64,000 nucleotides of DNA, from assembly GCA_017607445.1 (NCBI GenBank), contig JAEVHH010000001.1, forward strand, positions 186,001 through 250,000, written 5' to 3'. Source of the stretch: Histoplasma ohiense. Its lineage: Eukaryota > Ascomycota > Eurotiomycetes > Onygenales > Ajellomycetaceae. Position 1 is the stretch's first letter; the number at the start of each line of letters is the position of its first letter. A program made the position numbers and the translations under genes. This document shows positions 8,900 through 21,608 of this stretch, in pieces. The notes below the pieces were generated by a model, which was not told where the DNA came from, ran no database searches, and was given only the letters and a program-made list of their open reading frames with translations.

Positions 8900-11800
8900 T
8901 CAGCAAGGTAGATGGAATAATAAATTACTATTAAAACATATCAGATTTATATAGATATGACAGCTGAAGAATCTAAGAATTGATTTCAATGATATGTAAA
9001 TGCTAAATTTTTATCTGTCAAGAAATAATCAAGTTTAAAGATTTTGCAGTAAATAGTAAGAAACTCTTTAGCAGTACAAAACTGTATCTATACACTGTCT
9101 TAGAGTTACTGATCAGATAAGAGCATTTGAAACATCTGATCAGCAATTAATATAGTATTTAATACTGTCACATCATACACCTCTCACTTTCTGCCCAGTC
9201 ACTGCATATAGACTGCCTCATCAGAAGAAACATATTCTTCAGTCAAATTGAAAAGATGACTTAACCTTCAAATCTGATTCTGATATATCACTCAGTATGC
9301 TGGCATGATCAGATCAGAGTAATTGTATTGATCATAGCTCTGCTGCTGACACACTGTCTGTGGGTTGTAACAGTGAAAACACACTGTGTATGTCTCTATT
9401 CAGCCCCCTCAGTGAAGGCCATTCTATTTGACCTGTTGATGAGCTCTGAAATACTCAAATTGTTGTGGGTTATTGCATGATTGAAGACTGTGCTGTGTGT
9501 TGGGAAGGGCCTCTGTGTGGGGAAGAAGTTGACAGATCATGTATAGATCTCAGAGTTGTTGAAGATGATTCTGATACTTTTCAAAGAAATGCATCTTCTT
9601 CTGTATCTGATCAGCTCTAAGATGGGCATCAATGATCAGATCAGTCAGATCATTCTTGAAGACAGTCTTCACAGAATCAGTTGACTGTACAGATGAGCTT
9701 GATGATATGAATGAGCTTGATGATATGAATGAGTTTGATGGTACAGATAAGCTTGACTGTATAGACTGTACAGATAGACTGGCAAATGAGAGCTCTGTGA
9801 TCTGACATTGATCACAGAGAATATAAGCATTTCTGCATGGAATAGCTATGCCATTCAGAAAGTGAGAGAGCTCAACAATCTGACACTGAGATTGATGAAG
9901 AAATGCATGCATGATCTGTTTCTCATCAGACATTGAGACTTCATATTGAGTTGTTGATGATGGCATTCACTGTAATGGCAAAAGAATGGCTGATCATCTG
10001 TTCTGACTGTCACAGCTCAGACATTCAGTCTTCTGTGCAAAGTTGATTATGCTGTGAGATGCACTCAGATGAATGACCAGCTGCACAGCAGTGTGATCAA
10101 TACTCATATCAAAAATAGATGTGATGGTGATCAAGAATGGCTCTTCTGCATGCCATTGTCTCAGAACAACAGCTTTATCCTCTGAAGTGATGAAATGAAA
10201 ATGATAATAGAGACAGTGAAGATGATGAGTCATCTTCTCTGTTTTCTGTCTGCTCTGACAGTAGATGATGATGTGGATGAATGAGTTCAACCTTCTTAGA
10301 GCATTCTGAATCCAGGGAATTCCATAATTTGGCACCAGTTTCTGATTGAGTGGGCAGGTGATCACTTTATAGAATAGATTATGTTGAATGATCATGCTAT
10401 GCACAATCTGAGCACTCTGTACTAGCAAGGTCTTTTCAAACTTCCCAATCAGATGAGAAGACAGTGTTTCAGTCAGAAACACAAACTGACATATCAGTTC
10501 TCACAATATGAGTAGTAGAGTGAAACTCTTCTGATATGATGCAGCAGTGATGATCAGATGATACTTGTTGAAGATCATGTGATCTAGCTGATTGACTATA
10601 TGCAGTTGAAGCAACAGAGAGTGGAAGTATCAATTAACTGTCTGCTCCACCCTCACTATGATGAGAGGACAGAAGATGAAATCCTCAGTATCACAGATCT
10701 GATCTCAGATTCTGACACTGATATCAGCTGTCTGACATCATTGTCTCATCTTCTTTTTGAGCACAATCAGTGGCAGTATCACCACTGTGGTGCTGGCATC
10801 AGAAAGTTGACAGGGGAGGAGATAGAGCAGACTCTTTCTCTCATCAGTGTGAAGAACTGCAATAATCTGATCAGTTTCATTGAGTATATACTGCATTGTC
10901 TGCTTCTGTGCAGTGGACTGATACTGAGTATGCTCTTCATACATGCACTGCAGAATGAGATGTGTCTGTTCTATAATTCAATGTCAGTGACTGCAGACTG
11001 AGATGATCTGATGAATCAACTGCTGCACAAGTCAAGACTTCATCTCTGAATTCATTCATCAGTGTTTGAAGAGACTTTTGTTCTCTTCTTTTCAGTTTGT
11101 CAGATTGATCAGTTGATGAGTGGATGGATTGCTGATTCAGCTGAGATCTTGAGTCAGAGTTGGAAATAAAGAGAGAGAAACAGTCAGATGAAATACAGTG
11201 GAATCATGAATGAGCTGATGTCAGAGCTCACTGACACATCAGAACTTCTGCAGCTCAGTATCTGTCAAGTCATCTTGAAAGTTGACAGTGCCATTATAGA
11301 TATGGTTTTCTGTTCACAGTGTGTGTGATGTCTGTCAGTGAAAGACAGTGAGTATGCTGCTGATGTAATTCTCATCTCTATCTTCATTATCATTCTCAGT
11401 CAGTCAGAGGGAAGTGACTGCAGTGAATTTCCTGATGGCAATACTCACAGTAATCTGTTGCCATGCATGGATGTGGATGTGCTTGCCCAGAAACTGCTTG
11501 CCCGCAGAGATGACTATGTTGGTTATACAGTCATCAGATCACAGTGAACATCTCTGAGATCAGAGGTAATCTGACATGGCCTCTGAGATGTTGATCTGCT
11601 GATGCAGTCACTGATGAAATGATTGAACTAGTGTCAGAAACTGCACTGTGAGAGCTGTGATCTCTGAAAGAAGGAACCACACAGATCACTGCAATGTGTT
11701 GATCATGTTCAGAGATTTGTGATAGCTGATAATGAACAGTATATGGCTGTTGTGAAGAAAGAGATTTTGAGATTTGAGAGTTGTATTTTGTCACTGCAGT

Positions 11801-13790
11801 CTCAGAAACTCTGTGTGCTGCAGCTGCTGTCTGAAACTGATGAAGAATGAAATAAAAAGAGTGTTGAGGAATTGCTGAACAGCATTCTCATACTGATCAG
11901 TCATGTCAGCTGACATCATTCAGATGCTGTCCACTGTCTGCTCTCAGAATGTCTGAAACAGTGCAGAGATCTTGCTGACTTGAATGAATAATCAGCTGTT
12001 GAAGAGCTGCAGCTGAGAGATGTTTCAGAAGTCAGTGAGAAAGAAGTCACTCAGCTCCACAGCATCTCAGTTGTCAATAAGATCTGACAGATCAAATTAT
12101 AAAATCTGAGACATTGAGTATAAGACATTACTGAGACAGAGCTCATTCTGAAAGATCTCACAGATCTGAGCCAAGCTCTGTCAGATGATGATGTGCAGAT
12201 TGATTAGAGAGAAGACCACATTCTGATAGATAAGAGTCAGCTCATTCTGATGTCAGTGCATCAGTATAGATGAGATCTCTGTGCAGATGATCTGAAATTC
12301 AAGCAGTTGATTCTTCAGCAGCTCAGTCATGGGACTGACTGTGTTGTTGAGCATTCATTGATTCTGAATGGCCATCAGTGATGATGTGAGATCCAGGTTG
12401 GGATTCTCCATGCACTGTTTCATCACATGTGCCAGGACAACAATCTGGCAGTTGTAGATGAGCTGGGACAGATATGATGTGTAGATGAACATGAATAACC
12501 ACTGCTGCTGCTCAGAGCTTCAGAAGAGAATGGCAGCAAAGAAGATCAGAACAGAGTCAAAAATATGATGAAATACAGAATACTGAATCACAGTCATGCA
12601 GAACTGTAAGGTCTTTTGATCAAGCTGTCTATTCAATTCATTCAGATTGTTCTGATCATTGACAGCTGATTGAGCTGTCTCAGCTGTCTCAGCTGTCTCT
12701 GTCATCTCTGCTCATAACATCTGCTATTCATCAGTGAGTTTGAAGAGAGAATTTGATAAATGCTTCTGTTCAACAACATGCTCTCAGTAGCAAATTAATC
12801 TCTGTCAAGTCTGAATATAGTGTAAGCAGATCTGTTTGTTCTGCAGAACAGATATTGGATTCTGAGAGGCTTCTTCATATGTAAAGATGTTGAGCAGCTG
12901 AGTGTTGCAATGACTGAGCTGATGTGCATTGAAGATTTGATCATACATCAGTATCATCATTGTGCTCTTCAGAATGTGTCTGATATTGAAGTAAATTGTG
13001 ATCAACTCAGACTTCTCAGTTGACTGTGGCAGCTGATAACTGACAGCAAGCTCATCAAGAATGATTCTCTGAAGATGAATGTGAATTTCAGTGGCTTTCA
13101 TTCATGGAATGATCTCAGAAATATGTTGAGATTTACTCAGAGTGTTCTGATTGAAATGATTCTTCTTCAGACTGTTCTTGAATTGATTGAATATCTGTTT
13201 TCATGCTAGCTGAGAGATGGTGATGATTGATCCGAGTGTGAGTGTTGATGCTAAGTATGGGGCAGTTCTGAGAGTGTTGATGTGTAACTCTACATATTGT
13301 TCTGATGTGACTGAGTCAGTTAACACCACAGTGAAGAACTGAACTCATTGACTTTGACTGAAAAGACACTGAAAGTGCATGTGGTGTCAGGGCATGAGAC
13401 TGTGATGAGATATCCACCACTGATGCTCTTTATTGTAATGCTGTCGCATGTAGATGTGGCTGGTGGTACAGTAATTACATGGCTTCAGATGACAGATGAA
13501 CTCTGATTGAGTTGACAGTTCATGAATCTCAGAGATTTCATTGAGTGAATGTGTAATCTCATTCACTATATCTGTGACTGTTCAGAACTGATTATCTTGC
13601 TCAATTATCTGACACTGAGCCCACTTCTGATGATGCTTTTCTAGTAGATGCTGCCTAAGATTCTGGTGGGTGTAGCAGAAACCATGTATTGTACAAAGCA
13701 CAACACACCATTCAGATAGAATTCTAAGATATGACAGCAATACATCACACCCAGCCTCCACCACAGATGATAAAGATCTCAAACTTGTAA
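8900..13790 (-). pseudogene. RecQ-type helicase pseudogene (telomere-linked-helicase-like)
   Basis: Several minus-strand segments line up in helicase order. At 13582-13782 there is a Cys/His finger (CTIHGFCYTHQNLRQHLLEKH). At 12520-12705 is a middle region. At 10738-10944 motif I reads TDERKS (10831-10848), as expected if TGGGKS suffered GG-to-GA changes. At 10558-10569 the DECH box reads NKYH, each change again C-to-T or G-to-A. At 9994-10482 FLTETL and IIYCQSRQ are motif III and the start of the C-terminal helicase domain, and 9550-9966 and leftward is the C-terminus. Fungal helicases with an N-terminal finger of this kind are often repeated and near telomeres. It cannot be active: both ATPase motifs are destroyed and many TGA stops interrupt it. 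Confidence 0.8.
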
Positions 13791-13859
13791 TGAATATATT
13801 CTGCTGATGATATAGACTGTGTAGATGAAATAAAGTATACTGTTGATACTGCTGACACA

Positions 13860-13984
13860 GCTGTGGACAACTTTGAAGGTCAGTGGAGGTTTACTCCAAG
13901 TAACTCTAAGAGGGCTAGAATATTTCTGGTTAGCATGAACTTAATTTGTTAGCAAAACAGGTGAACCCCAGCGGAGTTCAACAT
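13860..13984. other. Short less-decayed spacer
   Basis: About 120 bp between helicase and transposase remnants keep GG and CC dinucleotides and one CpG (CAGCGGAG near 13970). No gene or motif is recognisable; it may be unique DNA or an element end. Confidence 0.35.
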
Positions 13985-14550
13985 GCAATAGTTATAGAAA
14001 TAATGATCTCAGATGATATTCTCTCTTCTATTTATAAATCTGTCATTGAAAGTTATAGTGATTGGTTTCTTTGATGTGAGAGTCAAATAGAAGCAGAAGT
14101 AAAAGCTCTTTTTGATGCTGCAGCTATTTCACAAAAAAAACAGCTATATTTATTTAGAGATTCTGTCTATACAGAATCTTCAGCAACAATAGAAATGTAT
14201 AAAAAACTCAGAGAAGATCAGTTAACTGCTGAGCAAAAGAAATTCAATAAAAAGATAGCAGAGAATCAGATGTCAGTTGAGCATGAGTTTGAGTTAATTC
14301 AATGTTATTGAGCATGGAACTCATTCATCTCTATTCATCAAGTTCAAAACACTTCAGTGACTGCTTGTTATATGATAATCTGCTTGCTCATTAATATAAT
14401 GATCCGTCTTTATGGTAATCAGATCTCTGAGTGATTTAACTGCTCTTCATCAATGTTGAATGAGTATTTTGTGGAGAGGTTGAGAATGGATGAAGAGAAT
14501 AGATTAGAAGAAGATTTGAATATGATATTATTACAGTAGTAGTGACAGAT
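13985..14550 (+). pseudogene. PIF/Harbinger-type transposase, C-terminal remnant
   Basis: One plus frame runs from about 13989 to the TAG at 14537 interrupted by only three TGA codons, two of which fit CGA or TGG hit by RIP. The order LTAEQKKFNKKIAENQMSVEHEFELIQ, CYMIICLLINIMIRLYGNQ and SMLNEYF follows the end of fungal Harbinger/ISL2EU DDE transposases: the conserved E in SVEHEFE, the LYGNQ block and a terminal LEEYL-like block. The N-terminal part and earlier catalytic Asp residues are absent. No terminal inverted repeat was found. Confidence 0.65.
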
Positions 14551-14760
14551 TCTTTGTTGATATTTTGAATATTCTTTAGAATAATTCCTCAATCTGGTAA
14601 TTTATTGCTGTAATTTGTGTATATAATACATACATGTATTATATTAATCAATAATATAACTTAGAAAATCTAACCTTCTCATATAAAAAGTTGGTGATGT
14701 TTTATAACTATGTATTTCAACTGTAACACAGAAATATTGTATGAGATATTAGCTAAAGAG
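14551..14760. other. AT-rich spacer
   Basis: No gene is seen between the transposase remnant and the next LTR. It could be the 3' end of the transposon. Confidence 0.4.
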
Positions 14761-15549
14761 TGTAACAGATGTACTTCAATTAACGATTTGATACTATTCT
14801 AATTACAGATTACAAATTGATTAAGAAAAGAAAGAGAAAAGAAATCAGAAGAAAAGATTGTATGAAGAGAGTTCTTATAGAGAGAATTTCAGAGTGAAAG
14901 AATATCAGAAGCCACTTCACAGTGGAGTGTGAATTGAAAGAATGTTAAAAGCTACACAGAAGAATTGTTAGAAACTATATGAGTGTGAAGTATGAAGTGG
15001 GAGAATCATTGAGAGTGTAACGGGCGTACTTCAATTAACGATTTGGTACTATTCTAATTACAGATTATGAATTGATTAAGGAAAGAAAGAGAAAAGAAAT
15101 CAGAAGAAAAGGTTGTACAAAGGGGGTTCTTATAGAGAAAAGTTCAGAGTGAAAGAATATCAGAAGCTGCTTCACAGTGAAGCATGAAGTGGAAGAACAT
15201 TAAGAGATATGTATAAGAATTGTTAGAAACTACACAAGTGTGGAGTATGAGATGGGGGAATCATTGAGAGCTATATGAAAGAATTGTTAGAGACTATATG
15301 AGTGCAGAACACAGAGCAGAAGAATGTTAGAAGCTACACAGAAGAATCATTAGAGACTATATGAGTGCAGAACATGAAGTGAAAGAATGTTAAGAGCTAT
15401 ATGAAAGAATTGTTAGAAACTATACAAGCATGGAGCACAGAGCAGAAGAACATTGAGGATTACACAAGATCACAGTGATCAGAAACAAGCAGATGCAGAA
15501 GAAGAGTTGATTGTGTAAGTTAATTACTAACAGATGCTAATCTGTCACA

Positions 15550-18500
15550 TTATCCCTTTCTACTGAAGTGAGTGAGAACTTGTAGATGTCAAGGATGGTG
15601 ATGTTCTTCAAAGTGGATGTGGGTTCTCAGATTGAATGATTGTATTCTATTCATTTGATGAGATATTCACAGTGGTGGTGGTTGGTTCTATTGTCAAGAA
15701 TTGCTTCAATTTCTCATTTGAGTTTGTTATCTTCTTCTACAATGATGAGTGGCTGTCAATTGAAGATTCTTTGAGAGGGGAATGAATTCTCAGCTGTGGG
15801 TTGGAGCAGGTTTGTATGAAAGATGTCATGGATGTCAGATAGAATGTTGAGTTGATAATTGTGTGTGTCTAGCACTTTCTTCACTGTATATTTGATGTGA
15901 TGATAATCTAGTATATATGAGAGATGATCTGTTCTTATGTTCTTGAGATTTAGTCAGACTTTGTCTTCTACATGATATTGAGTTGCAGAACTTCTTCTGA
16001 TGTTTATTTGATTCTCATAATTTTGCTGAACACTGATTATTGAAGCTTCTGCTCATTCATGAGCTTTCTTCAGCTTGTTTATGATGTTCTCTGCTGTCTG
16101 TATGAAGCTGCAGATGTATGTGGTTTCTCAGAGAGTCTCAGAGAAGTTCAGAATCTCTAAATTGTATCTGTGTAGAAGAAAGAATGAGCTTACATCTGTT
16201 ATAGCAGAATCTCAACTGTTAATTGCAATCTCAGTGTGTGGCAGCAGATTGCTTCAGTTGTCTTGTGTGTAATTGCAGAACTTACAGAGGATGTTCTTTA
16301 TCATTTGTATCATTCTCTCAGTAGCTTCATCAGTCTCTGGGTGGTACACTGTTGATAACTTTTGTTCAATTCTTAATAATTGGCATATGCAGGCTCAGAG
16401 TGCACTGATGAATTGACTGTCTCTATCTGACACAATGAATGAAGACAGACTGTGTATACAATAGAACAGGCTTCTGACAAAGACATCTGCAACTACTTTG
16501 ATGTTTATCTTGTCACAGAACTGTAGTATTACATCCTTGCTGAGTCAGTCAACAATGACTAGAATATTCATAGAACCTTCACTTTTAGGTAAGAAAACTG
16601 CAAAATCAATAGCTATATTGTATCAAGTTTGATTGAGAACAGATAGAGGCTTCAGCATCTCTTTTCAGTGTTCACATCATGCTGTCACTGAGCCACAGTG
16701 ATCACAGTTGTGTATGAACTGATGTATGTCTTTCAACATATCTGATCAGTAGAATTCTTGAACAACAATATTGTACATGATTTCATATTCTGAGTGCTTG
16801 ATCATCAGTGAGTCATGAATTTCTTGCATGATCTGTGTTTGTAGAGATTCTGAATTGAGGACTCATCATCTATCTTGAAAATGTAAGCAGTTGTCATTGT
16901 CAATTGAACATGCTGAGATATCTGTTCTTGAGTATACATCTGTGGGGAATTGAGGTGCTTTGCTTTGTACAGCTTCAGTGGTTTGTTGTCAGAATTCATC
17001 TGTCTCTGCTGCTAGTCTCCATTGTTCTTCAAGTGAGAGTTCTTGAGCTCAGAACTGATTGATATGTACACAGAGTTCATCTGATTGTATAGAACTTTCT
17101 ATAATTGCAGAGTTGATTAATCAATGCTCTCAGTGTTTCCATCTGTCATTCAAGTCATCAGATGGCATATCTTGTTCTCAGTGAGACAGAGCATTCACAA
17201 GGGTGTTCTCTACTTCAGATTGATAACAAATTGTGAATAAAAAACAGCTAAGAAACAATGATCAACACATATGCCTCTCAGTGAGTTTATAAGTGGTTGT
17301 GAAGTACTCTAGATTCTTATGATCAGTAACAATCTCAAATCTCTCAACATTCATGAGTTTGAATTTTTATTCTTCAAGACATTGTATGATCACTAGAAGC
17401 TTCTTGTCATAGATCTTGTAGTTGCATTCAGTGAGTGACATCTTTTTTGAGATGAAGGCACAAGATTGTAGAACATTTTCATTGTTATATTGCATCAGTG
17501 TCTCATCTACTACATAATCTGAGACATCTGTTTTGAGAATTGTATGCTTATCTGAATTGAATGATTGCAGCATTGAGATGTTTGTGAATATACACTTCAG
17601 CTTTTTGAATGCTGCATCTGCTTTGTCAGTTCATTGAAATACAGTGTCTTTTCAGATCAGATCTGTTAGTGGTCATACAATATCAGAGAAGTTCTTGATA
17701 AATCTTCAGTAGAAGTTGACAAACTCTAGAAAGCTTCTAGTCTCTTTTACTGAAACTGATGTCTCTCAGTTGAGAATTGCTTTCACCTTCTTAGAATTCA
17801 TACATACATCTTTTTCAGCTTCAATGATGAATTCTAGATAGGTTGTAGACTTGATCTCAAAGTTGCATTTGTCAATGTCCACTTGCAGTTCAGCTTTTTG
17901 TAGACAGTCAAGAACTTGTTGTATGTGCTTACAGTGCTCAGTGAATGATTCATTGATGAAGATCAAGATATCATCCATGTACACTGAGGTGATCTCATTA
18001 AGCAGATCTCATAGAGCTCAGTTAATGTATTTCTGAAACATACTCAGAGCATTCACTAATTCAAAGAAGATCACTGTTCATTCATATAATTCATAACACA
18101 TACAAAAGACAGTTAGTCATTTGTCATCTTCATTAATTCTTATCTTGTAGAAGATCACAGAGATGTCAAGTTTCATAAATCATTTTACTTTTTCTATTCA
18201 TTTGAGTGTTTTATTGATGAATGAGAGAGGGTATCAGTTCTTCTGTGTAATCTTGTTGAGTTCTTGATAGTTGACATAGAATTGTAAGCCATCTTCTGAT
18301 TTCTTCACAAACAGTACAGATGCTGCAGTGAGTGAGTTGCTAACACAAATGAAGTCTTTGTCTAGTAATCTGTTGAGTGTTTTTCATAGAACAAGAAGCT
18401 CATCACATGACATGCTGTAGAGAGAATCTCAGAGTGATTGCAGATTCTTACTGTTTTTCTTGATGAGCTTGATTGTATGATCTATACTGAGTTCTTGATG

Positions 18501-18625
18501 AGAGAGAAGCTTTTCAGCTTCTTTCTCATTGAACATGTCTGCAAAGTCTTTGTATGATTTGAGTAGTTTCTTGCATGATTTCTTAGAGTTCTTAGATTCT
18601 AACTTTTCTAACACTTTCTTGATAT
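15550..18625 (-). pseudogene. Decayed pol of family A copy 2
   Basis: Minus-strand fragments match the first copy along its length: chromodomain near 15560-15720, integrase between about 15.9 and 16.8 kb, RNase H around 17367-17573 (SFNSDKHTILKTDVS, where the family has TDAS) and RT around 17766-18036, with YMDD intact on 17.97 kb. The pro-pol junction at 18623 keeps a six-purine run after ATATC, so protease and pol share one frame here. Numerous TGA codons derive from CGA and TGG. Confidence 0.85.
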
Positions 18626-19130
18626 TCATTATGCTAGCAGCAAACACTTGGATGTTCTTCTTCTCATGTGTTTGATGAGTTAGTAGTTTGTATGCTTTTG
18701 CTGATATCTGAGTGAGATCAGTGGTTCTATCAATGTCCTTCTTGTAAACATGGTCATCTTCTGAAAAAATAAGGCAGTGGTTGTATGCATTCAACAAGGT
18801 TCCAAATTCTGTGAGTCATGATAGACTGAGCATTAGATTGTACTCAAGATCTTGTATTTCATATGCATATACATTCTTTTTCTCATATTCTTCTACATTG
18901 ACATTAAATCTTATCATGTTGTAGAAGGCAGATTCTCTGAGGCTGTCAAATCCACTGAGCTTATGCAGTTTGAAAAAGGGGATATGCTGAAGTTTATGCT
19001 TCTCAATCAGCTGGGTGTCTATAAGAGCATAGTGAAGGAAACCACTGTCTATCATTGCTTGTATGTTGACTAAGCTATTTACAATGATAGAAATCATAAT
19101 TGCATCTGCTTGCATCTTCTGCTTGAATCT
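18625..19130 (-). pseudogene. Decayed protease region of family A copy 2
   Basis: The minus-strand frame 18816-19115 contains the protease core with MIDSG in place of MVDSG, and 18429-18797 continues across the pro-pol junction without a shift. This shows that one continuous pro-pol frame is the ancestral state. Confidence 0.8.
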
Positions 19131-19139
19131 TCAGCTAGC

Positions 19140-20200
19140 TTTCTGCTTCTTGAGCTTTTGTCTGTGTTTTAGAGTGAGAGCTTGTCTTTTCCCTGTTCTT
19201 GCCTATCCACAGATGACACAGCATTCATATGTGTGGGGGGTTTACTTGAAGTAATTGCATTTGAACATTGATTCACAAAGTGCTCTGACTTGTCACAGTG
19301 TATGCAGACTTCTCTAGCAATTCAGTTGATGACATTCTTCTCTGAGACATTAGAGACTCTTGAGTGGCTTGTGTTTATATATGGAACTCAGTTCATTGAT
19401 TCTGATTCAGAGGTGGAGGGCACTGCAGAGCAGTTCAGAGTGTATATATTTATTCAGTAAAATCCTCTGCAATTTTGAAGTGTGTGGAACTGAGACAGAT
19501 TGTTGTTCAACAGATGAAGATCAGTGCAGAATTCACTGTATGTTGAGAACTTTGAACACTCTACACTTCAGTTATACAACTGAAAGTTCAAGTTCTTGAA
19601 CAATATATTGATTTTGATGATGTCATCTCAGTCTTGCTCATCTGCTTCTAGAAGCTTGTGATTGAATTCAGAAAGATAAGTTGTCAACACAATATTCATC
19701 TGATGAGTTTGATTAAGTCAGTCTAACATCTTGACTTGAAGTGTAGAATCAAAGAAGAGGGAGTTGAGTTGTTGAAAGACTAGCTCTGATGTACACTGAT
19801 GATTCTGACAATGACTCATTCAGAGTTGAAATTTTGCTAACACATTGCCATCTAATCTGCTATGAATATACCACACTTGATTGGATAGTGAGTCTATTGC
19901 TTGTCCATCAATGTTCAATTTGATGTTCATTTTTGACTTTCACACAAGATAGAGTGCTAGATCTCTCTTATATTTGTTGAGGATTGAGAGCTTCTCTCTT
20001 GGAGGCTTTTCATGAGATGTGGGTGTAGGAGGAACAGTGAACATGAAAGTGCTCATCTCAGTAAGTTATTATTGCAATTCAGTCATCTGTAGCATCTGCT
20101 GCTGGAGGATGCTTTGTAGATCTAAGTTATTGTCCACTGTGTTTGGATGTGGTGGGTGTTTGTAGAATTGTTTGTAGTTCATTTTGATATCTAAGAACAT
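19140..20200 (-). pseudogene. gag: Decayed gag of family A copy 2
   Basis: The start ATG (20198-20200) and the end with the slippery heptamer (19187-19193) are preserved, but the body has many TGA and missense changes. The zinc knuckle near 19.27 kb is still visible on the minus strand. Confidence 0.75.
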
Positions 20201-21337
20201 ACAATAATAAAAAAAAGAAAAAGAAATACTTGTAGACATTTGATTCTCTCACAGACACTATTCACAGTGTTGCAGCACTAAGCTTTGTCAAGCTTCTTTG
20301 TGAACACTATTCACAGTGTTACAGTTTGTAGACACTCAGACCTTATAGAACACAGTTGATTGTGTCTCAGATGCTTAGACATGATGATCTATATAACTAA
20401 CAATGAGGACACTCAGGCTCACAAGAGATCTCTTGTAACAACTAGACACTCAAGCCTGTAAATGATGCACTCGGGCGTAAGAACTGGTAATGAGGCACTC
20501 AGACCTTAAACAACACACTCAGATGTAAGAACTAATAACAAAGCACTCAGATCTAAAACACAGAAGAATCAATTCATAATGTAACAGATGTACTTCAATT
20601 AACAATTTGATACTATTCTAATTACAGATTATGAATTGATTAAGAAAAGAAAGAGAAAAGAAATCAGAAGAAAAGGTTATATGAAGAAGGTTTTTATAGA
20701 GAAAAGTTCAGAGTGAAAGAATATCAGAAGCTGCTCCACAGTGAAGTGTGGAGTGAAAGAACATTAAGAGATACACATAAGAATCATTAGAAACTATGCA
20801 AGTGTGAAGTGTGGGATGGAGGAATCATTGAGAGCTATGCAGAAGAATTGTTAGAGACTACACAAGTGTGGAACACAGAGTGAGAGAATGTTAGAAGCTA
20901 TGCAGAAGAATTGTTAGAGACTACACAAGCACAGAGCACAGAGTGAAAGAATGTTAAGAGCTACACAGAAGAATTGTTAGAAACTATATGAGCATGAAGC
21001 ACAGAGTGGAAGAACATCAAGGGTTACACAAGATCACAGTGACCAGAAATGAGCGGGTGCAGAAGAGGAGTTGGTTGCGTAAGTTAATTACTAACAGATG
21101 CTAACCTGTCACAGAGAGCTACACAGAAGAATTGTTAGAAACTATACAAGCACAGAGTGTGAGATGAGAGAATCATTGAAGATTACACAGAAGAATTGTT
21201 AGAGACTACACAAGTATGAAGCACAGAGTGAAAGAATGTTGAAGGTTATGTGAGATCACAACAGTCAGAAATGAGTGGGTGCAGAAGAGAAGTTGATTGT
21301 ATAAGTTAATTATTAATAAGTGCTAACCCATCATATT

Positions 21338-21608
21338 TGTAAGAGATGGTTGTTGGTATAATTATGGGAGTAGTGTGAAGTACGCACGTAGGATGTTAAG
21401 AAGGTAGCAATCTCTATTATTCAAAGCTAATCACTGATCTTCTAATATCTATAGATATCAGCAAGCATTATATAGGCGACCACTATGTGCTACAGCTGTC
21501 TATAATGCTGTGTGCTATGTCTCTTCTCATTAATTCTAATATGTTCTGTGTTCTTCTATCATCATATAGCTATTTTCTAATATAGATATCTCTGTTGTAT
21601 CTATTACA
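21338..21608 (-). repeat. Family B LTR (271 bp)
   Basis: In the plus direction it starts TGTAAGAG and ends CTATTACA. In the sense of the element (minus) it starts TGTAATAG and ends CTCTTACA. The purine-rich GAAGAAGAAAGATAAT next to its right edge, read on the minus strand, is the polypurine tract, so this is a 3' LTR of a minus-oriented element. Confidence 0.85.

Larger units (their letters stand above)
15016..21113 (-). mobile_element. Complete RIPed family A element (copy 2)
   Basis: The left (3') LTR is 15016-15549 and the right (5') LTR 20580-21113, both 534 bp, with target-site duplication GAGAG at 15011-15015 and 21114-21118. Between them are recognisable gag, protease, RT, RNase H, integrase and chromodomain in minus orientation, all riddled with TGA stops. 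CpG is almost gone while CA and TG abound. Self-primer complementarity persists next to the right LTR. The element should be dead. Confidence 0.92.
14761..21335 (-). repeat. Family A solo LTR, split by a family A insertion
   Basis: Bases 14761-15015 are the right part and 21119-21335 the left part of one minus-oriented, decayed LTR. Between them lies a complete family A copy flanked by the 5-bp duplication GAGAG. The LTR has no internal region of its own, so it was a solo LTR before the insertion. Confidence 0.8.
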
